Shown one piece after another: positions 43,655 through 51,656 of a stretch of DNA of 64,000 nt. This DNA comes from Pseudomonadota bacterium (GTDB taxonomy: Bacteria; Pseudomonadota; Alphaproteobacteria; Rhizobiales; Xanthobacteraceae). The notes beneath the pieces were generated by a model, which saw only the letters and a list, made by a program, of their open reading frames with translations, was not told the DNA's origin and did no database searches. The stretch is from NCBI GenBank assembly GCA_023451825.1, contig JAEXYA010000049.1:7613-71612 (forward strand). Direction: 5' to 3'. Numbering within the stretch: position 1 is the first letter of the stretch; the number at the start of each line of letters is the position of its first letter. The position numbers and the translations under genes were made by a program.

Positions 43655-44493
43655 TCCTGCATCCGTTGCCGCTGGCGGTCCGCCAGCAATTTCATGATCG
43701 CCGCAGCCGTCTCCTCGATCGAGCGGCGCGTCACTTCCAGCAAGGCCCAGCCATATTTGGCGCTGAGCTTGCGCGCATAGGTGACCTCATCGGTCACCGC
43801 CTGCTTGTCGATATAATCGTCGTTGGCCGTATCGCTACCGATCGACAGCAAGCGATTCTGCCGGATCTGGATCAGTCGTTCCGGCGTCGCATGCAGCGAG
43901 ACCACGAGTGGCTTCTTCAAGGTCTCGAGCTGCTTCGGAATAGGGATTCCGGGGACGAGGGGCACATTGGCGGTGCGGACACCGCGATTCGCCAGATAAA
44001 TGGAGGTTGGCGTTTTCGACGTGCGCGACACGCCGACGAGAACGACATCGGCCTCTTCAAGCCCGTCGGTATGCTGTCCGTCATCATGCATCATGGAATA
44101 ATTCAGCGCGTCGATCCGCTTGAAATATTCCGCATTGAGCACGTGCTGCGCGCCGACCCGCCCGGAGGTGGAGGCGCCAAGATAATTCTGGAACAGCTGC
44201 ATCACCGGACCGATGATCGACAGGCTCGGCGAATTGATCTCCTGGCACTTGGCTTCCAGCCGCTCGACCAGATCCTTCTCCAGCAGCGTGAACAGCACGA
44301 TGCCTGGCGCTTCCTCGATTTCCGTCAGCACACGATCGAGCTGCTTCTGGCTGCGCACCAGCGGATAGACGTGCTCGACCGGGGTCACATTGGAATATTG
44401 GGCGGCCACCGCGCGGGCGACGGTAATCAGTGTCTCGCCGGTGGAGTCGGAGACGAGATGAAGGTGAAAGAAGCTGCCGGTGGTATGCACCAT
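43651..44493 (-). CDS. ppsR: pyruvate phosphate dikinase regulatory protein (PSRP/DUF299)
   Basis: Bifunctional serine/threonine kinase and phosphorylase regulating PPDK or PEP synthase, 280 residues. It has FFHLHLVSDSTGETLITVARAVAAQ at the N-terminus, the SALNYSMMHDDGQH-type segment, and P-loop-like VLVGVSRTSKTPTSIYLANRG with PLVPGIPIPKQL. First gene of the leftward ppsR-maf operon. Its start faces the gene-free gap proposed as oriC, matching Caulobacter, where the origin lies beside the homologue of this gene. Confidence 0.93.
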   Translation of the reverse strand: MVHTTGSFFHLHLVSDSTGETLITVARAVAAQYSNVTPVEHVYPLVRSQKQLDRVLTEIEEAPGIVLFTLLEKDLVERLEAKCQEINSPSLSIIGPVMQLFQNYLGASTSGRVGAQHVLNAEYFKRIDALNYSMMHDDGQHTDGLEEADVVLVGVSRTSKTPTSIYLANRGVRTANVPLVPGIPIPKQLETLKKPLVVSLHATPERLIQIRQNRLLSIGSDTANDDYIDKQAVTDEVTYARKLSAKYGWALLEVTRRSIEETAAAIMKLLADRQRQRMQE

Positions 44494-44949
44494 AACCCTG
44501 TGTGTTCTGTGGATCGCTGTGGAGCTTTTCAGCGGAATCGGCGGCGATGGCGAGACGGCCGGGATAACCCGGATTCTTCTTCACAGGCCTGCCTGCGGGG
44601 ACACCGTTTGGCGACGCTCACAATGATAATGGGGTTATGTGGATTTGTCTCTCCGGAATCCCGCCTGAATGGGCCGCAAAGCCCTGCGCCATCTGTCTTT
44701 GTCGATCGCAAGAGGACTCGCAGAAGATTCAGATCGCGGTGTGCACAAGCATGGGATGACACGGGGACGACATTGTGTCCGCCAAATCCACGGTCAAGAA
44801 GACTCAAACCTTAAGAATCTAATAATAGATTGAGGGAAGGGGGTGCGTGCGGATAGAGCACGGATAACCGCTCTTGCAGAGCAACCGCGGTGCCGGGCAG
44901 ATGTTCCCCATCGAGACCGTGGCACCTTGATAGAGGGCAAGGCTTAGCA
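44494..44949. other. candidate chromosomal origin (oriC)
   Basis: 456-bp gene-free gap between ppsR (-) and hemJ (+). In Caulobacter the origin lies between the ppsR homologue and hemE, with rho, mnmE, mnmG, rsmG, parA and parB on one side and maf, coaE, dnaQ and secB on the other; the same order is here. Genes run leftwards to the left and rightwards to the right. The gap holds an AT-rich patch (44807-44833) with TTAAGAATCTAATAA close to a CtrA box, and degenerate DnaA-box-like 9-mers: TGTGGATCG (about 44511), TGTGGATTT (about 44638) and TGTGCACAA (about 44741). No perfect DnaA box is present, so the call rests mainly on synteny. Confidence 0.5.
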
Positions 44950-45372
44950 ATGTATGAATGGGCGAAAGCTCTGCACATCATCGCCGTCATCTCCTGGATG
45001 GCGGGTATGCTCTATCTGCCCCGATTGTTCGTCTACCACTGCGATGCTGAGATCGGATCGAAGCAATCCGAGACGTTCAAGGTGATGGAACGCCGGCTGC
45101 TCAAGGCGATCATCAATCCTGCGATGATCGCGACCTGGATCCTCGGGCTTTACCTCGCCTGGTCAGCCGGCTGGTTCACGTCGGGCTGGTTTCACGCAAA
45201 ACTCTTCCTGGTGCTCGTCATGTCCGGTGTTCATGGCTTCCTGACCAGCCGCGTGCGCGACTTCGCCCTGGACCGCAACACCCGAAGTGCCAAATTCTAT
45301 AAGATTATCAATGAAGTACCAACTGTCTTGATGATCCTGATCGTGATCCTTGTGGTGGTGAAGCCGTTCTGA
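44950..45372 (+). CDS. hemJ: protoporphyrinogen IX oxidase HemJ
   Basis: This 140-residue membrane protein has four helices. The family motif YEWAKALHIIAVISWMAGMLYLPRLFVYHCD contains the haem-ligand His (about residue 9), and the second helix pair carries the conserved LKAIINPAMI with Lys. HemJ oxidises protoporphyrinogen in haem synthesis in bacteria lacking HemG/HemY. The start is the ATG at 44950. hemE, which often precedes it in related genomes, is not found in the window. Confidence 0.92.
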   Translation: MYEWAKALHIIAVISWMAGMLYLPRLFVYHCDAEIGSKQSETFKVMERRLLKAIINPAMIATWILGLYLAWSAGWFTSGWFHAKLFLVLVMSGVHGFLTSRVRDFALDRNTRSAKFYKIINEVPTVLMILIVILVVVKPF

Positions 45373-45659
45373 CGACAATTTTGGCCATCACGGCACTTCC
45401 GGCGATCTTGCGCGTTGAGCGGATGTCTCATATGTTGCGCTTCTCCCACCCGACGCAGGCGATGCGGTTCGACCCGGCATATTGAATTCTCTTCTTTGAA
45501 TTCAGCCGGCCGCCACATCAGGCTTGAAGTCTCTTCAGCACCTTCATCGCTCAAGAGTTCTCTGCCGGAGACCTGCGGACTTTCGTGACACTTTTGAGCG
45601 TCCGCACCTTCTCCAGCAGCTTGCACACCCCCCTCCGATCTTCCACAGGACCACCCCCA
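45373..45659 (+). promoter_or_regulatory. rho leader with hairpin and C-rich tract
   Basis: 287 bp between hemJ and rho without a supported gene. It contains an AT-rich perfect hairpin at 45483-45504 (TGAATTC / GAATTCA, 8-nt loop), then a G-poor, C-rich stretch just before the start with a CCCCCC run at 45628-45633 and CCACCCCC at 45651-45658. C-rich unstructured leaders are rut-like Rho loading sites, and rho is autoregulated by attenuation in E. coli. A similar feedback here is an inference. Confidence 0.45.
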
Positions 45660-46925
45660 ATGCGGGAAATGAAACTTCAAGACCTCAAGGCCAAGACGCC
45701 AGCCGAGCTCGTCTCGTTTGCGGAAGAGCTGGGGGTCGAAAATGCCAGCACGATGCGCAAGCAGGAACTGATGTTCGCCTGCCTCAAGCAGCTGGCCTTG
45801 CAGGAAACCGACATCATCGGCGAAGGCGTCGTCGAGGTTCTCTCTGACGGCTTTGGCTTCCTCCGTTCGTCGGACGCCAATTACCTGCCCGGCCCGGACG
45901 ACATCTATGTCTCGCCCTCGCAGATCCGCCGTTTCGGCCTGCGCACCGGCGATACCGTCGAAGGCCATATCCGCAGCCCGAAGGAAGGCGAACGCTATTT
46001 CGCGCTGCTGAAGGTCAACACGCTGAACTTCGAGGATCCCGAGAAGTCCAAGCACAAGGTCAATTTCGACAACCTGACGCCGCTGTTTCCGAACGAGCGC
46101 TTCCGCCTCGAACTGGAAGACCCGACCCGCAAGGATCTGTCGCCCCGCGTCATCGACATCGTGGCGCCGATCGGCAAGGGCCAGCGCGCTTTGATCGTGG
46201 CACCGCCGCGCACGGGTAAAACCGTGCTGATGCAGAATATCGCGCATTCGATCACCGCCAACCATCCGGAATGCTACCTGATCGTTCTTCTGATCGACGA
46301 ACGTCCGGAAGAAGTCACCGACATGCAGCGCTCGGTGAAGGGCGAGGTCGTATCCTCGACCTTCGACGAACCGGCCACCCGCCACGTCCAGGTCGCCGAA
46401 ATGGTGATCGAAAAGGCGAAGCGCCTGGTCGAGCATGGCCGCGACGTGGTCATCCTGCTGGATTCCATCACCCGCCTCGGCCGCGCTTACAACACCGTGG
46501 TGCCGTCCTCGGGTAAGGTGCTGACCGGCGGTGTCGACGCCAATGCGCTGCAGCGTCCGAAGCGGTTCTTCGGTGCCGCGCGAAACGTGGAAGAGGGTGG
46601 CTCGCTCACCATCATCGCCACCGCGCTGGTCGATACTGGCAGCCGCATGGACGAAGTGATCTTCGAAGAATTCAAGGGCACCGGTAACTCGGAACTCATC
46701 CTGGACCGCAAGGTCTCGGACAAGCGCACCTTCCCAGCGATCGACATTTCACGTTCGGGCACGCGCAAGGAAGAGCTCATCACCGATCCGCAGGTGCTCA
46801 AGAAGATGTATGTGCTCCGCCGCATCCTCAATCCGATGGGCACCATGGACGCCATCGACTTCCTGCTCGACAAGCTCCGCAACACGAAGAGCAATTCGGA
46901 ATTCTTCGATTCGATGAATACGTAA
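45660..46925 (+). CDS. rho: transcription termination factor Rho
   Basis: Hexameric RNA helicase terminating transcription, 421 residues. N-terminal helical domain LQDLKAKTPAELVSFAEELGVEN, OSB-fold RNA-binding domain with GFGFLRSSDANYLPGPDDIYVSPSQIRRF, Walker A VAPPRTGKTVLMQ, LIDERPEEVTDM, Walker B VVILLDSITRLGRAYN and the Q/R-loop TGGVDANALQRPKRFFGAARN. The start is the ATG at 45660 (MREMKLQDL), with a second ATG three codons in also possible. Confidence 0.97.
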   Translation: MREMKLQDLKAKTPAELVSFAEELGVENASTMRKQELMFACLKQLALQETDIIGEGVVEVLSDGFGFLRSSDANYLPGPDDIYVSPSQIRRFGLRTGDTVEGHIRSPKEGERYFALLKVNTLNFEDPEKSKHKVNFDNLTPLFPNERFRLELEDPTRKDLSPRVIDIVAPIGKGQRALIVAPPRTGKTVLMQNIAHSITANHPECYLIVLLIDERPEEVTDMQRSVKGEVVSSTFDEPATRHVQVAEMVIEKAKRLVEHGRDVVILLDSITRLGRAYNTVVPSSGKVLTGGVDANALQRPKRFFGAARNVEEGGSLTIIATALVDTGSRMDEVIFEEFKGTGNSELILDRKVSDKRTFPAIDISRSGTRKEELITDPQVLKKMYVLRRILNPMGTMDAIDFLLDKLRNTKSNSEFFDSMNT

Positions 46926-46951
46926 GTCGAAGCGAGCGACGAATGAGAAGA

Positions 46952-46979
46952 GGCCGTGCCGCAAGGCGCGGCCTTTTTT
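46952..46979 (+). terminator. intrinsic terminator after rho
   Basis: A strong GC hairpin with GGCCGTGCC and GGCGCGGCC arms around a GCAA loop, followed by TTTTTT and C. It lies 27 bp after the rho stop codon. It is the only clear canonical intrinsic terminator I see in the window. Confidence 0.9.
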
Positions 46980-47000
46980 CTTTTGAAGCCTCACACTCCA

Positions 47001-47113
47001 ACCCTCATCCTGAGGAGCGCGCAACGCGCGCGTCTCGAAGGATGGCTGCAAGCGCCGGAGCCTGGCCAACTCATGGTTCGAGACGGCGCTTCGCGCCTCC
47101 TCACCATGAGGGC
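47001..47113. repeat. palindromic element, family C (copy 3)
   Basis: 113-bp inverted repeat, CCCTCATCCTGAGGAGCG with GTCTCGAAGGATGG paired to CATGGTTCGAGACGGCG and CTCCTCACCATGAGGGC. It sits between rho (after its terminator) and mnmE. Confidence 0.9.
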
Positions 47114-47162
47114 TGGAGCAAGAATCCCGTTGCACCTCACCCCCGCCACCGTCAAATAGGCG

Positions 47163-48488
47163 ATGCATCCGCGCGATCAGACCATTTACGCTCTCTCCTC
47201 CGGCCGCCCCCCGACCGCGATCGCCATCGTGCGGGTGTCCGGTCCGCACGCCGGCTTTGCGCTCGAACAGCTGGCGAAGAAAATCCCGACACCGCGCATG
47301 GCCACGCATGTGCTGCTCGCCGATAACAGGCTCGGACCCATCGACGATGCCGTGGTGCTCTGGTTTCCCGCGCCCGCCAGCGCCACCGGCGAGGACACCG
47401 CTGAATTCCACATCCACGGCGGCCGCGCCGTTCTCGCGTCGCTGTTCGAAGCGCTCGCCGCCATCGATGGACTGCGCCCCGCCGAGTCCGGCGAATTCAC
47501 GCGCCGCAGTTTTGAAAACGGAAAGCTGGATCTCACCGAAGCCGAAGGCCTCGACGATCTCATCCACGCCGACACCGACCGCCAGCGCAGACAGGCGCTG
47601 CGCCAGCTGAAAGGTCTGCTCGGCGACAAGGCCCGCAACTGGCGCCAGCAGATCATCGAGGCTCTGGCGCTGGTCGAGGTCGGCATCGACTTTTCCGACG
47701 AAGGCGATGTCTCCGCCGAACTGATGGCGCCCGCGCTGGAAAGGGCCGAGACGCTTCGTCGCGAAATCGAGCAGGTGCTGTCGGCGCAAGGCCGCAGTGA
47801 GCGCTTGCGCGATGGCCTCGTCGTGGCCATCGCCGGCCAGCCCAATGTCGGCAAGTCCACGCTGATGAATCAGCTCGCCCGTCGCGACGTCGCGATCGTC
47901 TCGCCGCATGCGGGCACGACACGCGACGTCATCGAAGTGCAGCTCGATCTCGATGGTTATCCGGTGACGGTGATCGACACCGCCGGCATTCGCGAGACGA
48001 TCGATCCGGTGGAAGAAGAGGGCGTTCGCCGTGCGCGCGCCCGGGCCGGCGAAGCGGATCTCGTTTTGTGGCTCGTCGATTCAATGGATGCCGCGCGGCC
48101 GGAAGGCTGGTTGACCGCTAGCGATGCACCGGTCTGGATCATCAGCACGAAGACCGATGTGAGTGTTGCGGCGTCGGGCGATGCGATGCTGACGATCTCT
48201 GCCGAACGTGGTGATGGGATGAGCGCGCTGATGTCGGCGCTTGTCGAATTTGCATCTCGATATTTCGGGCAAAGCGAAGCCAGCTTCATCACCAGGGATC
48301 GTCAGCGTGATCTGCTCCGCCGGACAGCGGAATTGTTGCAACATGCCGCAACATCCGCGCAGCATGGCGATGAACTCGTTGCCGAAGATCTACGTGCTGC
48401 TGCGCATCAGCTGGGGCGGCTGCTCGGACGTGTGGATGTGGAAGATGTGCTCGACAGCATATTTAGGGATTTTTGCATAGGTAAGTAA
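47163..48488 (+). CDS. mnmE: tRNA modification GTPase MnmE
   Basis: GTPase that with MnmG adds the carboxymethylaminomethyl group at the U34 wobble position of tRNA, 441 residues. N-terminal TIYALSSGRPPTAIAIVRVSGP, the folate-binding region GEDTAEFHIHGG, G1 GQPNVGKSTLMNQL, G3 region DTAGIRET, and the C-terminal CIGK box (FCIGK) with the essential cysteine. It is 262 bp upstream of its partner mnmG, with two parS sites in the gap. Confidence 0.96.
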   Translation: MHPRDQTIYALSSGRPPTAIAIVRVSGPHAGFALEQLAKKIPTPRMATHVLLADNRLGPIDDAVVLWFPAPASATGEDTAEFHIHGGRAVLASLFEALAAIDGLRPAESGEFTRRSFENGKLDLTEAEGLDDLIHADTDRQRRQALRQLKGLLGDKARNWRQQIIEALALVEVGIDFSDEGDVSAELMAPALERAETLRREIEQVLSAQGRSERLRDGLVVAIAGQPNVGKSTLMNQLARRDVAIVSPHAGTTRDVIEVQLDLDGYPVTVIDTAGIRETIDPVEEEGVRRARARAGEADLVLWLVDSMDAARPEGWLTASDAPVWIISTKTDVSVAASGDAMLTISAERGDGMSALMSALVEFASRYFGQSEASFITRDRQRDLLRRTAELLQHAATSAQHGDELVAEDLRAAAHQLGRLLGRVDVEDVLDSIFRDFCIGK

Positions 48489-48512
48489 TTATTCCTATAT
48501 TAAAAATTCGAT
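48482..48512. other. AT-rich island after mnmE
   Basis: About 30 bp around the mnmE stop (GTAAGTAATTATTCCTATAT, then TAAAAATTCG) is markedly richer in A and T than the surrounding high-GC sequence. It lies about 130 bp left of the first parS site and 220 bp left of a DnaA-box-like TTGTCCACA at 48721-48729. It might help DNA opening or be a promoter for mnmG; I cannot decide between them. Confidence 0.35.
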
Positions 48513-48622
48513 CCGTAGGATGGGTTAGCGGAGGCGCGAAGCGCTGGAGCGTAACCCATCAGCGGAGCTAGCCACACGGTTGGAACCGCGTGGGTTTTCG
48601 CTCTGCTCAACCCACCCTACGG
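48513..48622. repeat. palindromic element, family B (copy 3)
   Basis: 110-bp inverted repeat, CCGTAGGATGGGTTAGCG with GTAACCCATC paired to TGGGTTTTCGC and TCAACCCACCCTACGG. It lies between mnmE and the two parS sites. Confidence 0.87.
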
Positions 48623-48638
48623 CGGCGGCGCTTATGGA

Positions 48639-48654
48639 TGTTTCACGTGAAACA
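48639..48654. other. parS site 1 (perfect)
   Basis: TGTTTCACGTGAAACA, the exact 16-bp palindromic consensus bound by ParB in chromosomal partition. It lies in the mnmE-mnmG gap, about 4 kb from parA. ParB loads here and spreads as a CTP-dependent clamp. Confidence 0.95.
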
Positions 48655-48678
48655 CTGACGAACTAATTTCCTTCATTC

Positions 48679-48694
48679 CGTTTCACGTGAAACA
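48679..48694. other. parS site 2
   Basis: CGTTTCACGTGAAACA matches parS in 15 of 16 positions (first base C instead of T). It starts 40 bp after parS 1, so two ParB dimers can load close together ahead of mnmG. Confidence 0.93.
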
Positions 48695-48750
48695 CCCCTC
48701 CCGAAATCTCCCCTTCAATCTTGTCCACAGGCGCGCTAGAAGCTGCGCCC

Positions 48751-50625
48751 ATGCAGAACAAGTTCGATGTCATCGTCATCGGTGGTGGACACGCCGGCTG
48801 TGAGGCCGCGGCTGCGGCGGCCCGCATGGGCGCGCGCACTGCGCTGGTCACCCACCGCTTCGCCACCATCGGCGCCATGTCCTGCAACCCGGCCATCGGG
48901 GGCCTTGGCAAGGGCCATCTCGTCCGCGAGGTCGATGCGCTCGACGGATTGATGGGCCGCGTCGCCGATGCCGGCGGCATCCAGTTTCGCATGCTCAATC
49001 GCAAGAAGGGTCCGGCCGTCCGCGGGCCGCGTACCCAGGCTGATCGCAAGCTCTACGCCGCCGCGATGCAGGCCGCGATTACGGCCACCGAAAATCTCAG
49101 CGTGATCGAAGGGGAGGCCGACGATCTCCTCACGGCCAACGGCCGGATCACCGGCATCCGCTTGGCCGACGGCCGCGAATTGTCTGCTGGCGCTGTGGTC
49201 ATCACCACCGGCACATTCCTCCGTGGCCTAATCCATCTCGGTGAAAAGAACTGGCCAGCCGGCCGGATCGATGAAGCCCCGGCGCTCGGCCTGTCTAGGG
49301 CCTTTGAGCGGATCGGTTTCACCCTCGGCCGCCTCAAGACCGGCACCCCACCGCGCCTTGATGGCAAGACCATCGACTGGTCAGCCGTCGAGATGCAGGC
49401 GGCGGATGATCCGCCGGAGCCGTTCTCGGTGATGACCGACCGCATCACCACGCCCCAGATCGAATGCGGCATCACCCGCACTACGCCGGCCACCCATGAT
49501 GTGATCCGCGCCAATGTGCATCGCTCGCCGATGTATTCCGGCCAGATCAAAAGCTCGGGCCCACGCTATTGCCCGTCCATCGAAGACAAGATCGTCCGTT
49601 TCGGCGATCGCGACGGCCACCAGATCTTCCTGGAGCCCGAAGGCCTCGACGACGACACCGTCTACCCGAATGGTATCTCTACCTCGCTCCCCGAGGAGGT
49701 TCAGGCCCCGATCCTGGCTTCGATCCCGGGCCTCGAGCGGGTCCGGATGATCAAGCCCGGCTATGCCATCGAATATGACCATGTCGATCCGCGCGAACTC
49801 GAACCGACCCTGCAGGCCAAGCGGATGCCGGGCCTGTTCATGGCAGGGCAGATCAATGGCACCACGGGCTATGAAGAGGCTGCTGCCCAGGGTCTGGTCG
49901 CCGGCCTGAACGCTGCGCTGGCTGCTTCCGGCTCCGCGCCGGCGGTTTTTGACCGTGCCGATGGCTATCTCGGCGTGATGATCGACGATCTCGTGACCCG
50001 TGGCATCTCCGAACCCTATCGGATGTTCACATCCCGGGCCGAATATCGCCTGACTCTCCGTGCCGACAATGCCGATCAGCGCCTGACCAACAAGGGGATT
50101 GCCCTTGGCTGTGTCGGTAGCGCCCGGATCGCGCGCCATAGGGCGAAGATGGATGCCCTTGCCGCCGGCAAGGCGCTCGCCAAGTCGCTTTCGATCACCC
50201 CGAATGGCGCGGCGAAGCACGGTCTGTCCCTCAATCACGATGGTCAGCGCCGCACGGCATTCGATCTGTTGTCCTATCCAGAGAGTGAATGGGCCACGGT
50301 GACCCGGATCTGGCCCGAATTGTCGGCCATTGACCCTGCCATCGGCACCCATATCGAGATCGACGCCAAATATGATGTCTATCTCAAGCGCCAGACCGCC
50401 GATGTGGAGTCCTTCCGCCGCGACGAAGGTCTGCTGCTGACCGATATTGATTATGATGTTGTTCCCGGGCTCTCGAATGAGGCCCGCGCCAAGCTCAAGG
50501 CCGCTTCGCCCCGGACAGTGGGGCAGGCGGGGCGTCTGGATGGGGTCACGCCCGCCGCTCTGGCGATCCTGACCGCCTATCTGCGCCGAGAAGCCCGCAA
50601 GACGGCGGCGAGCAGCGTCGCTTAA
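48751..50625 (+). CDS. mnmG: tRNA uridine-5-carboxymethylaminomethyl enzyme MnmG (GidA)
   Basis: FAD protein, partner of MnmE in modifying wobble U34, 624 residues. FAD motif VIVIGGGHAGCEAAAAAARMG, THRFATIGAMSCNPAIGGLGKG, FRMLNRKKGPAVRGPRTQADR, and the redox-cysteine regions (for example IECGITRTT). The C-terminal MnmE-binding domain reaches YLRREARK. The ATG at 48751 is used; the preceding in-frame codons are outside the conserved N-terminus. A DnaA-box-like TTGTCCACA lies at 48721. Confidence 0.97.
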   Translation: MQNKFDVIVIGGGHAGCEAAAAAARMGARTALVTHRFATIGAMSCNPAIGGLGKGHLVREVDALDGLMGRVADAGGIQFRMLNRKKGPAVRGPRTQADRKLYAAAMQAAITATENLSVIEGEADDLLTANGRITGIRLADGRELSAGAVVITTGTFLRGLIHLGEKNWPAGRIDEAPALGLSRAFERIGFTLGRLKTGTPPRLDGKTIDWSAVEMQAADDPPEPFSVMTDRITTPQIECGITRTTPATHDVIRANVHRSPMYSGQIKSSGPRYCPSIEDKIVRFGDRDGHQIFLEPEGLDDDTVYPNGISTSLPEEVQAPILASIPGLERVRMIKPGYAIEYDHVDPRELEPTLQAKRMPGLFMAGQINGTTGYEEAAAQGLVAGLNAALAASGSAPAVFDRADGYLGVMIDDLVTRGISEPYRMFTSRAEYRLTLRADNADQRLTNKGIALGCVGSARIARHRAKMDALAAGKALAKSLSITPNGAAKHGLSLNHDGQRRTAFDLLSYPESEWATVTRIWPELSAIDPAIGTHIEIDAKYDVYLKRQTADVESFRRDEGLLLTDIDYDVVPGLSNEARAKLKAASPRTVGQAGRLDGVTPAALAILTAYLRREARKTAASSVA

Positions 50626-50627
50626 GC

Positions 50628-50643
50628 CGTTTCACGTGAAACA
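50628..50643. other. parS site 3
   Basis: CGTTTCACGTGAAACA (15 of 16 match to the ParB site), starting 3 bp after the mnmG stop codon. Confidence 0.92.
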
Positions 50644-50653
50644 GAGATATGGT

Positions 50654-50757
50654 CCTAGGATGGGTTGAGCGAAGGTGCGAAGCCCCGGAGCGATACCCAT
50701 CACCACATACTCCGGTGCCTGCTGTGATGGGTATCGCTCCGCTCAACCCATCCTACC
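50654..50757. repeat. palindromic element, family B (copy 4)
   Basis: 104-bp inverted repeat, CCTAGGATGGGTTGAGCG with GATACCCATCAC paired to GTGATGGGTATCGCTCC and GCTCAACCCATCCTACC. It lies exactly between parS 3 and parS 4, after mnmG. Confidence 0.88.
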
Positions 50758-50767
50758 GCTCCGAATT

Positions 50768-50783
50768 TGTTTCATGTGAAACA
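50768..50783. other. parS site 4
   Basis: TGTTTCATGTGAAACA, 15 of 16 match, the variant lying in the central CG step (C to T). It ends 2 bp before the end of the yjbR-like gene. Confidence 0.88.
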
Positions 50784-50785
50784 AG

Positions 50786-51115
50786 CTATGACTTCGACTT
50801 CTTCGGCTTAGGCAGCGCATGTCGCCACGCCATCTCCAGCGCTGCTGCCAGTTCATCCTTCTTCATTTTCGCCAGCACACCGACGGTCCAGCCTTGCTGT
50901 CCCCAAGCGTTTGCGACCGGCAAAAATGCCTCCGGCATGACCGTGCATTTCAGAGCCTGTTCGTCGGGCGTCAGCTTGAAGTTCGCAGTTAGCCCGTCAG
51001 CCGCCAGGGTCACAAAGATCCGTTTGACCTTGAAGGCTGTCCGATCGAAGTGCGGAGCGGCGGAGACGCCGTCCATGGCAAGCGCCAGTTCGCGAAGCAT
51101 GGATGCATTGGCCAT
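50786..51115 (-). CDS. MmcQ/YjbR family DNA-binding-fold protein
   Basis: 109-residue protein of the MmcQ/YjbR (CyaY-like fold) family: LRELALAMDGVSAAPHFDRTAFKVKRIFVTLAADG, LTPDEQALKC, FLPVANAWGQQGWTVGVLAKMKKDELAAALEMAWRHALP. Function is not established; members are small cytoplasmic proteins. It is the second gene after the DUF4269 gene on the minus strand, opposite to the surrounding mnmG-rsmG direction. Confidence 0.88.
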   Translation of the reverse strand: MANASMLRELALAMDGVSAAPHFDRTAFKVKRIFVTLAADGLTANFKLTPDEQALKCTVMPEAFLPVANAWGQQGWTVGVLAKMKKDELAAALEMAWRHALPKPKKSKS

Positions 51116-51124
51116 CTGAGCGCC

Positions 51125-51652
51125 CTACAGGTCGGGTATCGTCGCGATGATGTCCATCAGATCCTGGTCGGACCGGTCATACAAGGCACTGAGCGCCGCA
51201 TAGGGATTACCATCGAGCCCGAGCACAGTTGCAAATGCTGGTTCGGTTTTCATGCCCTGTATCCGCAGGGCCATAATTTGATCCCGGAGGGCGAAGCCGC
51301 CGAGATCGAGCAGTCGCTGCTCGACTTTGAAATGCTGGAAACCCGGTTGGTCTGCCACGGGCTGATTGCTGGCAAAAATCTCGAATGGCCAACCCTCCGC
51401 CTCGAATTTCGCGACCAGCGGTCGGCCTTTGGCCGACCATCGATAAAGCGCAAAGCCTTCGATCGTGCTGAACGCCGCCCAGATCGGTTCGATGAGTGCA
51501 TCCGGATTCGCGGCATGGCAGACGATGTCGATATCGCTATCGGGCAGGGCGATGCCGAGCGGTAGCGTGCCGACAACGTGCGGGTCGAAGGGAGCCAGCA
51601 GATCGAGAATGCCGGTGCGGCGGATGGCGTCTTGATAGTCTGACGTCGTCAT
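51125..51652 (-). CDS. DUF4269 protein (nucleotidyltransferase-like)
   Basis: 175-residue protein with the DUF4269 pattern: HVVGTLPLGIALPDSDIDIVCHA (a GT..G and DSDID motif as in minimal nucleotidyltransferases), KGRPLVAKFEAEGWPFEIFASNQPVADQPGFQHF and ...LRIQGMKTEPAFATVLGL. The DxD pair and following Glu suggest metal-dependent nucleotidyl transfer, but no activity is known for the family. The ATG at 51652 is used; 51664 (METG) is possible. Confidence 0.82.
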   Translation of the reverse strand: MTTSDYQDAIRRTGILDLLAPFDPHVVGTLPLGIALPDSDIDIVCHAANPDALIEPIWAAFSTIEGFALYRWSAKGRPLVAKFEAEGWPFEIFASNQPVADQPGFQHFKVEQRLLDLGGFALRDQIMALRIQGMKTEPAFATVLGLDGNPYAALSALYDRSDQDLMDIIATIPDL

Positions 51653-51656
51653 ACCC

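Noticed and set aside
44529..44807. 92-residue minus-strand frame inside the proposed oriC gap
   Set aside because: No ribosome-binding site, Arg/Ser/Pro-rich, no family; it is consistent with non-coding sequence.
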